Assembly: GCA_964576715.1 (NCBI GenBank) | Contig: CAZNWE010000100.1 | Span: forward strand, 1-12,850 | DNA length: 12,850 nucleotides | Reading direction: 5' to 3' | Origin: SLRI01 sp964576715 | GTDB lineage: Bacteria > Pseudomonadota > Alphaproteobacteria > Geminicoccales > Geminicoccaceae | Shown here: positions 6,806 through 12,351 of the stretch, piece by piece | Position numbering within the stretch: position 1 is the stretch's first letter | Layout: the number at the start of each line of letters is the position of its first letter | Position numbers and translations under genes: made by a program | Notes under the pieces: model-generated | What the model was told of the DNA's origin: nothing | What the model saw: the letters and a program-made list of their open reading frames with translations, nothing else | Database searches by the model: none

Positions 6806-8169
6806 GCCAGCGGCAACTCGAGGCACACCCGCAGCCCACCGCTCGCCGCCGCCTCGAAGCCGATGGTCCCGTCATAGGCCTGGGCGATGTCGCGGGCGAT
6901 GGCGAGGCCGATGCCATGGCCCGGCTTGGTCGAATCGAGCCTGACGAAACGACTGCCGAGCCTCGCCCGGTCAGGCTCGGCGACCCCGGTGCCATCGTCC
7001 TCGATCGTAATCGCGACCCGCCCGGCCGCCACCCGCGCCGTTATCTCCACCGTCTCGGCCGCCCATTTGCCGGCATTGTCGAGGAGATTGCCCAGGAGCT
7101 CGGCCAGATCATCGGGGTCGACCGCGACCTCGAGTGCCGCCGGCACCGTGCTTTGCCAGGCGAGCCGTTCGCCATGTGGCGTGCGCGACAGGGTGGCGAC
7201 CAGGCGTTCGACCAGCGGAGCCACTGTCGTCGTCCGCTTGGCGCCCGTAGCACCGGCGAGCCGGGCGCGGGCGAGCTCGCGATCGATGTGCCGCTGCATG
7301 TCGTGGACGAGGCCCTCGAGCGTTGCGGCGGCACATCGATCGCCCGCCTGCCGCAACCGCCCGGCCTCGGCCTTGAGCACGGTGAGCGGCGTCTTCAGAC
7401 CATGCGCGAGATCGGCTGCCCGGGCCCGCGCCGCCTCGAGCATCGCCTCCCGGCTGTCGAGCAGCGCGTCGACCTCGTCGGCGAGCGGCTGGATCTCGTC
7501 CGGAAAGCGCCCGGCGAGGCGCTCCTTGCGCTGCTCGCGCACCGCGGCAACGGCGCGGCGGACGTCCTCGACCGGTCGCAGCCCGAAGCGGATCTGCGCC
7601 CAGGCGGCCGCCCCCAGCACCAGGGCCAAGGCGAGGAGCGAGAGGGCGAGCCGCCCCCGATACTCGCGCAACGCCGTCTCGAGGGTCGCCCGATCGACGG
7701 CGGTGGCGATGCGCACCCGACGCTCACCCGCTTCGCTATCGACCAGGAACAGGCGCTCGTGGGCGATCAGCGTCGCCCCAGCAGGACCCTCGAGCGTGTG
7801 CCGATGGCGAACACCGGGCTCGAGGGTATCGGGGGCGAGGTCGAGCACCTGGTCCCAGAGCGAGCGCGAGCGGAGCGTCGTGCCATCGGGTGCTATCTCG
7901 ATCTGCCAGTAGAGCCCGCTCAAGGGCTGACGGAAGCGCGGATCAGCGAGCTCGCCCATGAGCTCCGCCCTGCCCGCCCCCTCGCCCGTCGGCGTTAAGG
8001 CGAGCTGGCCGATCAGCTGCCGGGCGAAGGTCGCAAGCTCCTCGTCGACGCGCCGCTCGAGGTGGCGCTCGAAGAGGACCGCGAGGCCGAAGCCCGCGAC
8101 CAGCAGGGCCACACCGATCGACGCGAGCTGGGCCAGGACCAGCCGCAGGCGCAGCGACCGACGGGTCAT
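6772..8169 (-). CDS. PhoQ-like sensor histidine kinase
   Basis: A 465-residue inner-membrane kinase that should phosphorylate the regulator encoded just upstream. A first membrane segment spans about residues 10-33 and a second about 173-193, leaving a periplasmic sensor domain of roughly 140 residues (LYWQIEIAPDG, RSLWDQVLDL). A HAMP-like linker follows the second segment. The phosphoacceptor is His256 in ADLAHGLKTPLTVLK, whose HxLKTPL form is typical of the PhoQ branch. The ATP-binding domain has the N box NLLDNAGKWA (361-370), the G1 box EDDGTGV (390-396) and the G2 box GHGIGLAIARD (417-427). The ATG at 8169 overlaps the regulator stop (ATGA). The sensed ligand is unknown, but a linked PepSY protein suggests a periplasmic input. 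The stop lies inside the 3' end of tenA. Confidence 0.93.
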   Translation of the reverse strand: MTRRSLRLRLVLAQLASIGVALLVAGFGLAVLFERHLERRVDEELATFARQLIGQLALTPTGEGAGRAELMGELADPRFRQPLSGLYWQIEIAPDGTTLRSRSLWDQVLDLAPDTLEPGVRHRHTLEGPAGATLIAHERLFLVDSEAGERRVRIATAVDRATLETALREYRGRLALSLLALALVLGAAAWAQIRFGLRPVEDVRRAVAAVREQRKERLAGRFPDEIQPLADEVDALLDSREAMLEAARARAADLAHGLKTPLTVLKAEAGRLRQAGDRCAAATLEGLVHDMQRHIDRELARARLAGATGAKRTTTVAPLVERLVATLSRTPHGERLAWQSTVPAALEVAVDPDDLAELLGNLLDNAGKWAAETVEITARVAAGRVAITIEDDGTGVAEPDRARLGSRFVRLDSTKPGHGIGLAIARDIAQAYDGTIGFEAAASGGLRVCLELPLAQAPTGQRSRR

Positions 8170-8666
8170 CCGCCGGAAGCTGCGGGGATCGTGTAGCCGA
8201 AGCCGCGCCGGGTCTNNNNNNNNNNNNNNNNNNNNNNNNNNNNNNNNNNNNNNNNNNNNNNNNNNNNNNNNNNNNNNNNNNNNNNNNNNNNNNNNNNNNN
8301 NNNNNNNNNNNNNNNGCGGATGATCGCGCGCAGCCGGGCCGAGAGCTCGCCAAGCTCGAAGGGCTTCGGCAGATAGTCGTCCGCCCCGGCATCGATCCCC
8401 TCGACCCGCTCCTTCCAGGTGCCGCGGGCCGACAGCACCAGGACCGGCATGGTCCGGCCGTTCTCCCGCCAGCGCTTGAGTACCGCGAGCCCGTCCATGC
8501 CGGGCAGGCCGAGATCGAGCACGACCGCTGCATAATCCTCGACGTCGCCCTGAAACCACGCCGTCTCGCCGTCGGCAACGAGCTCGACCCGGTAGCCCTG
8601 CGCCTCGAGCATGACCGCGACCGAGGCTGCGATCCGCGCATCGTCCTCGACCACGAGCACCCTCAC
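8166..8666 (-). CDS. OmpR/PhoP-family response regulator, interrupted by an assembly gap
   Basis: A DNA-binding regulator of the adjacent kinase. The receiver domain is complete in the first 117 residues: acidic pocket Glu7-Asp8-Asp9 (MRVLVVEDD), phosphorylated Asp51 in VVLDLGLPGMDGL, Ser79 in LVLSARG, and Lys101 in DDYLPKPFELGEL. The winged-helix DNA-binding domain is almost wholly lost in the 100-N gap, but the final wing motif is present (TRRGFGYTIPA, matching VRGxGY of the family), in frame with the stop that overlaps the kinase start. The start is GTG at 8666, overlapping the PepSY gene stop (GTGA). Family members have about 220 residues, whereas the bases shown allow only 166, so the gap is probably shorter than the real missing sequence. 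The closest style is PhoP. A likely binding site is the CTGACA repeat cluster upstream. Confidence 0.9.
   Translation of the reverse strand: MRVLVVEDDARIAASVAVMLEAQGYRVELVADGETAWFQGDVEDYAAVVLDLGLPGMDGLAVLKRWRENGRTMPVLVLSARGTWKERVEGIDAGADDYLPKPFELGELSARLRAIIRXXXXXXXXXXXXXXXXXXXXXXXXXXXXXXXXXXTRRGFGYTIPAASGG
8216..8315. other. Run of 100 undetermined bases (assembly gap)
   Basis: Exactly 100 N characters fall inside the response regulator gene. Exactly 100 is a common placeholder for a gap of unknown size. Comparing the flanks with PhoP-type regulators suggests that about 90-95 residues, roughly 270-290 bases, should lie between the last receiver residue and the TRRGFGY wing motif, so real sequence is probably missing. 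Confidence 0.95.
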
Positions 8667-8959
8667 CGCTTGCGCTCCCGCTTCAGCACCGTGCCGTCCG
8701 CGGCGTCGACCTCGAGCTCGACCAACCGGCCACGCGCGTCGACATAGCTGATCTCGTAGACCCAGCCGCCCTTCTCGCGCTCGAGCTCAAGCTCGATGAC
8801 GTCACCGTCGATGACCGGCGCCAAACGCTCGAGGAGGGTGGCGAGTGGCAACAGCTCGCCCCGCTCGAGCGCCGCCCGGGCCCGGTCGTGATCCTTGTCC
8901 GCCAGTACCGGGGCAGCGGTCACGACCACGAGCAAGGCGATGGCGAGCAGCATGCGCAT
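8663..8959 (-). CDS. Exported PepSY-domain protein, first gene of the two-component operon
   Basis: A 98-residue protein with a clear signal peptide (MRMLLAIALLVVVTAAPVLA, likely cut before DKDHD), so it should be periplasmic. The mature part is one PepSY-type domain: an N-terminal helix (DRARAALERGELLPLATLLE), then the strand pattern VIELELEREKGGWVYEISYV and the ending VELEVDAADGTVLKRERKR. PepSY domains are often found as inhibitors of secreted peptidases or as sensor-linked periplasmic modules; no catalytic residues are expected. It overlaps the regulator gene by 4 bp (GTGA), so it is made together with the regulator and kinase, and a role in tuning the kinase is a reasonable inference. An in-frame ATG at 8953 is an alternative start that would shorten the signal peptide by two residues. 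Confidence 0.88.
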   Translation of the reverse strand: MRMLLAIALLVVVTAAPVLADKDHDRARAALERGELLPLATLLERLAPVIDGDVIELELEREKGGWVYEISYVDARGRLVELEVDAADGTVLKRERKR

Positions 8960-8980
8960 TCGGGACGCCTAGCACCGCGC

Positions 8981-9027
8981 CGCTGACAAATCGCTGACAA
9001 TGGCCCTCAGGCTCCTGACAGGGTGAC
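8981..9027. promoter_or_regulatory. CTGACA direct-repeat cluster, candidate operator for the response regulator
   Basis: The 130-bp divergent region (8960-9089) holds CGCTGACAA at 8981-8989 and again at 8992-9000 (9 identical bases, 11-bp period). A third CTGACA lies at 9015-9020, 21 bp after the second, and a TGAC at 9024-9027. Spacings of 11 and 21 bp put the copies on the same helix face. OmpR-family regulators bind tandem direct repeats of this form (for example PmrA-type hexamers separated by 5 bp). An OmpR-family regulator is encoded next door, so autoregulation and control of the divergent PepSY/cytochrome genes is inferred. Confidence 0.6.
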
Positions 9028-9089
9028 TTCGGTAGGGTGCCGGACGTCGGTCAACCGGCCGACACGGCACCAACACAAGGACCACCACC

Positions 9090-9380
9090 ATGCGCAAGTT
9101 CATGATGCTCGCCGTCGCCGCCACACCCTTGGCCCTCGCCGCACCCGCCTTCGCCTCCGACGACGAGGTGCGTTGCCCGGATCTCGCCGCCGACGAATGG
9201 CTGCCGCTGAGCGAGATCGAAACGCAGCTCGCCAACATGGGCTATCAGGTGCGCGAGATCGAGCGCGAGCGCAACTGCTACGAAGTCGAGGGCACCGATG
9301 CCAACGGTGCGACATTCGAGGCCTATGTGAACCCGAAGACCGGCGAGATCGTGCCGCGTCGCGAGCGGCAGCGGGGCTGA
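9090..9380 (+). CDS. Exported PepSY-like small protein with two cysteines
   Basis: A 96-residue protein with a signal peptide (MRKFMMLAVAATPLALAAPAFA, likely cut before SDDEV). The mature domain has the PepSY_2 pattern: WLPLSEIETQLANMGYQVREI (residues 37-57), then CYEVEGTDANGATFEAYVNP (63-82) and TGEIVPRRERQ. Cys29 and Cys63 could form a disulfide in the periplasm. The minus-strand PepSY protein has none. An AAGGA sequence 8 bases upstream of the ATG supports the start. The gene is 7 bp upstream of the cytochrome b gene and diverges from the two-component operon across the CTGACA repeats. It may be the secreted output or a partner of the membrane cytochrome; neither is proven. Confidence 0.87.
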   Translation: MRKFMMLAVAATPLALAAPAFASDDEVRCPDLAADEWLPLSEIETQLANMGYQVREIERERNCYEVEGTDANGATFEAYVNPKTGEIVPRRERQRG

Positions 9381-9387
9381 GGCTGCC

Positions 9388-9966
9388 ATGACCAGCAACG
9401 ACGCAGCCCGGACCTCGGCCGAGAGCCCCGAACACTCGGTCGAGGGTGGGACAGCCGGCATGGTCCGGGTCTGGGACCCGTTCGTGCGGCTCTTTCATTG
9501 GACGCTCGTCCTGCTGTTCGCCGCCGCCTATCTCACCGGCGACGAACTCGACCGTGCCCACGAGCTTTTGGGCTATGCGATCATCGCCCTGCTCGTGGCG
9601 CGCATCGGCTGGGGCTTCATCGGCAGCGAGCATGCGCGGTTTCGCGACTTCGTCTTCCAGCCTGCCACCGTCATCGCCTATGCCAGGGACACGCTCGCCG
9701 GCAGGGCCCGGCGCTATCTCGGCCACAACCCCCTGGGTGGGCTGATGGCGCTGCTGCTGATCCTGAGCCTCCTGGTCACCGCCGGCAGCGGCTGGCTCTT
9801 GACCGGGCCCGCCGAGAGCCGCCTCGTTGAAGAGGTGCACGAGGTGGCGGCCAATTTCATGCTGCTGTTGATCGCACTCCATGTCGCAGGCGTGCTGTTC
9901 TCCAGCCTGGCGCATGGCGAGAATCTGGTGCGGGGCATGATCACGGGCCTGAAGCGGGCCCTGTGA
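9388..9966 (+). CDS. Cytochrome b561-type diheme membrane protein (COG3658-like)
   Basis: A 192-residue inner-membrane b-type cytochrome with four hydrophobic helices at about residues 36-50, 60-80, 117-140 and 153-173. Candidate heme ligands are His37 in VWDPFVRLFHWTLV, His58 in DRAHELLGYA, His151 in EEVHEVAAN and His165 in LLIALHVAGVLF. Other family signs are HNPLGGLMALLL and HGENLVRGMITGLKR. Such proteins pass electrons between quinol and periplasmic partners, often c-type cytochromes, but no partner cytochrome is in the window. The ATG at 9388 has GAGG 5 bases upstream. A second ATG at 9460, after GAGGGTGGG, would remove a 24-residue hydrophilic leader and begin right at the conserved MVRVWDPF, so the start is open. 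It is co-directional with and 7 bp after the PepSY-like gene. Confidence 0.9.
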   Translation: MTSNDAARTSAESPEHSVEGGTAGMVRVWDPFVRLFHWTLVLLFAAAYLTGDELDRAHELLGYAIIALLVARIGWGFIGSEHARFRDFVFQPATVIAYARDTLAGRARRYLGHNPLGGLMALLLILSLLVTAGSGWLLTGPAESRLVEEVHEVAANFMLLLIALHVAGVLFSSLAHGENLVRGMITGLKRAL

Positions 9967-9974
9967 CGGGGGTT

Positions 9975-10007
9975 CGCGGGACCGCGCCGGCAAAGCGCGG
10001 TCCCGCG
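9975..10007. terminator. Perfect 13-bp hairpin between convergent genes
   Basis: CGCGGGACCGCGC (9975-9987) and GCGCGGTCCCGCG (9995-10007) pair perfectly around a 7-base loop. The hairpin sits between the stop of the cytochrome b gene and the stop of the opposite-strand PCu(A)C gene, so it could end transcription from both sides. Neither side has a U-tract, so it is not a textbook intrinsic terminator. A role in transcript-end protection or aided termination is possible. Confidence 0.7.
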
Positions 10008-10011
10008 TCCC

Positions 10012-10518
10012 TCAGTGGCTGTGGCCCTGGTCGTGGCCGGTACTTTCGTCGACACCGAAGGTGACCGATTCGACCTGCACCTCGACCTCGACGGCACCCG
10101 CAGCCTCGAACACGAGGGTCAGCGGGAACGTCTCGCCCTCGACCAGCGGGCTCTCGAGGCCGATCAGCATGACGTGCAGGCCGCCTGGCGCGAGCGCCGT
10201 CGGCTCGCCGGCCGGCAGCTCGATCGCCTCGACCTGGCGCATCCGCATGACACCTGCGTCGTCGGCCTGATGCGTGTGCAGTTCGACCCGCGATGCGACG
10301 GGGCTCTCGGCGTCGACGAGGCGGTCGGCGGTGTCGCCTTGGTTGGTGACGACAAAATAGGCCGCCCCGTTCTGTTGTTGCGGGGCGGTGGTGCGCGCCC
10401 AGGGGTGGCCGATGTGCAGCTCGCCGGCCTCGTAGTCATGGGCGAGTGCCGTGCCGACGGCCCCGACCGTCACGAGAGCGATGATGGTGAAACGATGGAG
10501 AAAAGGAGTGCGGGACAT
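10012..10518 (-). CDS. PCu(A)C periplasmic copper chaperone
   Basis: Delivers Cu(I) in the periplasm, classically to the CuA or CuB sites of cytochrome oxidase. From the ATG at 10518 the protein has 168 residues with a signal peptide (likely cut after GTALA, before HDYEAG). The family motif H(M)x10Mx21HxM is exact in spacing: His81, Met93, His115 and Met117, in ELHTHQ..., GVMRMRQVEAIELPAG and PGGLHVMLIGL. HIGHPWARTTAP (residues 35-46) is another family block. The C terminus ends GHDQGHSH, adding three histidines that could bind a second metal ion. GGAG lies 7 bases upstream of the start. The frame is open further upstream, but that part is a shadow of the DUF2946 gene. It is 85 bp downstream of that gene on the same strand, and the two are probably co-transcribed. 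Confidence 0.94.
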   Translation of the reverse strand: MSRTPFLHRFTIIALVTVGAVGTALAHDYEAGELHIGHPWARTTAPQQQNGAAYFVVTNQGDTADRLVDAESPVASRVELHTHQADDAGVMRMRQVEAIELPAGEPTALAPGGLHVMLIGLESPLVEGETFPLTLVFEAAGAVEVEVQVESVTFGVDESTGHDQGHSH

Positions 10519-10603
10519 GGGGCGTCTCCGAACGCCGGGCAGCGGCGATCGTTGCGCACGGCGCCCGGCTCGATAGGGATGAGGGGTCTGGATGAAGCGA
10601 CGC

Positions 10604-10990
10604 TCAGGCGAGCGGCGGCGGCCCCCTCGCCGGCAGCGGTGGCGCGCTGGCCCTGACCGGGATGGCGTGTTGGCCCGGCAGAGTTGGTCGCGAGACCTGC
10701 CGTGGTGCCAGGTGCAACGGCGCTTCGGTCGCCGGGAGTGCGGCTGCCGCCAGCTGCTTGCCGAAGCAGACCGGGCAGTGATAGCCGGCGTCGGTATCGC
10801 TCTTGCCGTCCGAGGCAGGCGTGCCGTCCGGCGTGATCCAGACGAGGCCAGCACCGGTGCAGATGACGAAACCGGCACTCTCGGCCGAGCGGGCCGCCGC
10901 CTGCTGCAGCGTGAGCAACGGCAAAACGAGGTGCAGCAGCAGCCCGAGCAGCGCCGCGTGTCCCGCCAGTTGCCGCCAGCACAGGCGCAC
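10604..10990 (-). CDS. DUF2946-like membrane-anchored protein with CPxC motif
   Basis: The protein matches the DUF2946 pattern: one N-terminal hydrophobic helix (GHAALLGLLLHLVLPLLTLQ, about residues 10-29), then FVICTGAGLVWITPDG (41-56) and a Cys pair in YHCPVCFGKQLAA (70-82). The Pro-rich C terminus is not conserved in the family. Function is unknown; homologues often sit near copper-handling or TonB-receptor genes, and here a PCu(A)C chaperone follows. The His/Cys residues (Cys44, His71, Cys72, Cys75) would suit metal binding, but this is inference. The frame is open to an ATG at 11203, but the GTG at 10990 is preferred. It has AGGGAAGG just upstream, yields 128 residues (normal family size), and avoids a Gly/Arg/Pro-rich leader that looks like translated non-coding sequence. 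Confidence 0.75.
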   Translation of the reverse strand: MRLCWRQLAGHAALLGLLLHLVLPLLTLQQAAARSAESAGFVICTGAGLVWITPDGTPASDGKSDTDAGYHCPVCFGKQLAAAALPATEAPLHLAPRQVSRPTLPGQHAIPVRASAPPLPARGPPPLA

Positions 10991-11195
10991 CGGCCTTCCC
11001 TCACGCCGTCCGCTGTTGCGCCACCCCCCGCCGCCCGCGTCGGCGGCGCCGAACCGGGCCCACGGCATACCGGTCGCCGCGGCAGTCCTGCCCGAAGCGG
11101 GGCCGCTGCCGATTTCAGCCTGGCATGCCGGCCGGCGACGCCCGGGCGGTTGGCCGCCGTGGGTTTGCCGGCGGGGGGCTATGGGGCGCGGCCGG

Positions 11196-12158
11196 CTAGG
11201 CAACGGCGGTCAGCGCCCCCTTGCCGGCGAACCAGGAGTCCAGGTTGGCGACGACGGTGCGGCCCATCTCCCCCATCGTCTCCTCGGTCGAGCTCGCGAT
11301 GTGCGGGGTCAAGACGACGTTGTCGAGGGCCAGGAGCCCGGCCGGCACGTTGGGCTCGTCGTCGAAAACGTCGAGACCGGCGGCAGCGAGGCCGCCATGG
11401 GCGAGGAGGTCGACCAGGGCCGGCTCGTCGACCAGCCAGCCGCGGGCGACATTGACGAAGATGCCGCCTGGCCCCAGTGCCTCGAGGATCGGCCGATCGA
11501 CGAGCGGTGCCGCCTCGCCCTTGGCGGCACCCGCCGCACAGAGAAAGAGGATGTCGCTCTCAGCTGCCAGGGTGACGGCATCGGCGACCCGACGGTAGGC
11601 GACATCGCGCGGTGCCGGGTCGACATAGGCGATGGCGCATTTGAAGCCCGCGAGCCTGGCGGCGACCTCGCTGCCGATGCGTCCGAGCCCGATCAGCCCG
11701 GCCTGCATGCCGGTGAGCTTGCGGCCGAGCGCGAGCCGGCCCTCGCGCCACTTGCCCTGGCGCACGAAGCGATCGCCCTCGGCGATGCGCCGGCAGGCGG
11801 CGAGTGCGAGGCCGATGGCGAGGTCGGCCACGTCGTCATAGAGCACGGGCGTGATGGTCACGGTCACACGGCGGGCCCGAGCGACGTCGAGATCGGTGGT
11901 CTCGAGGCCGACGCCGTTGATGGCGCAGATCTCGAGATTGGGCATGCGTTCCATCTCGGCTGCCTTGATGCCGGCCATGCCATGGCTGGCGGCACCCCGG
12001 AACCGCGCGCCATGCCGGTCAAGAAAGGCCAGCCGGTCGGGCTCGGCATAGACGTGGTGGACGGCAAACCGTGCCTCGAGGGCGGCCAGAACCGCTGGCC
12101 GCTGCGGCCCGAGCAGGGCGATCTCGATCGGGGTGGTGGCGGGCGTGGTCCCTGACAT
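11196..12158 (-). CDS. D-2-hydroxyacid dehydrogenase, glyoxylate/hydroxypyruvate reductase-like
   Basis: A cytosolic NAD(P)H-dependent reductase of 2-oxoacids; glyoxylate or hydroxypyruvate is the likely substrate by overall similarity, but specificity is not readable here. From the ATG at 12158 the protein has 320 residues, normal for the family. The nucleotide-binding loop is GLIGLGRIGSEVA (residues 154-166, GxGxxG at 157-162). The catalytic triad is Arg239 in NVARGWLVDE, Glu268 in FDDEPNVP and His286 in LTPHIASS. After the second strand of the Rossmann fold the sequence is AYVDPAPRDV: Asp at the strand end favours NADH, while the Arg after it leaves room for NADPH. An upstream in-frame start at 12236 would add 26 residues lacking family similarity, so it is rejected. 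The ribosome-binding sequence is weak. It is read away from the repeat-protein gene. Confidence 0.9.
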   Translation of the reverse strand: MSGTTPATTPIEIALLGPQRPAVLAALEARFAVHHVYAEPDRLAFLDRHGARFRGAASHGMAGIKAAEMERMPNLEICAINGVGLETTDLDVARARRVTVTITPVLYDDVADLAIGLALAACRRIAEGDRFVRQGKWREGRLALGRKLTGMQAGLIGLGRIGSEVAARLAGFKCAIAYVDPAPRDVAYRRVADAVTLAAESDILFLCAAGAAKGEAAPLVDRPILEALGPGGIFVNVARGWLVDEPALVDLLAHGGLAAAGLDVFDDEPNVPAGLLALDNVVLTPHIASSTEETMGEMGRTVVANLDSWFAGKGALTAVA

Positions 12159-12351
12159 GGCACAGCTCTTTTTTCGGTCGGCGACGGCCGTTAATGGCGC
12201 AGTCGGCGGCGCACTGCAAACACCGAGCGCCCGCATCGGCGTCGGGGCAGCGGGCAGGCCGGAAAAACCCCAGCCTTACGCCGGCGGCCAAAGCCGGCAT
12301 TCTCCGCCTCGAGAGACCAGCCGACCCACCCCCACCCAACGGAGACCGACC
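12159..12351. promoter_or_regulatory. Divergent intergenic region before the repeat-protein gene
   Basis: These 193 bp lie between the dehydrogenase start and the repeat-protein start, so both promoters should be here. Visible are a GGAG ribosome-binding sequence at 12341-12344, a GCCGGC pair separated by 7 bp near 12280-12300 that could form a short hairpin, and an A/T run at the left end. I see no convincing -35/-10 pair, no known operator and no gene. Confidence 0.4.

Noticed and set aside
8166..8559. Apparent regulator-kinase fusion produced by reading through the N run
   Set aside because: The upstream part is the wrong frame of the regulator; undetermined bases merely contain no stop. 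The kinase has its own ATG at 8169 overlapping the regulator stop.
8981..9020. CTGACA repeats as ordinary -35 promoter hexamers
   Set aside because: No acceptable -10 element lies about 17 bp downstream of any copy, and three same-strand copies at helical spacing fit regulator binding better.
10991..11195. Possible cobalamin-type riboswitch or leader upstream of the DUF2946 gene (GGCTGAAA and GGGAAGGC on the minus strand)
   Set aside because: The elements are isolated, GC-rich matches; the B12 box and the expected element order are missing, and GGGAAGGC coincides with the ribosome-binding sequence. I see no gene or convincing RNA here.
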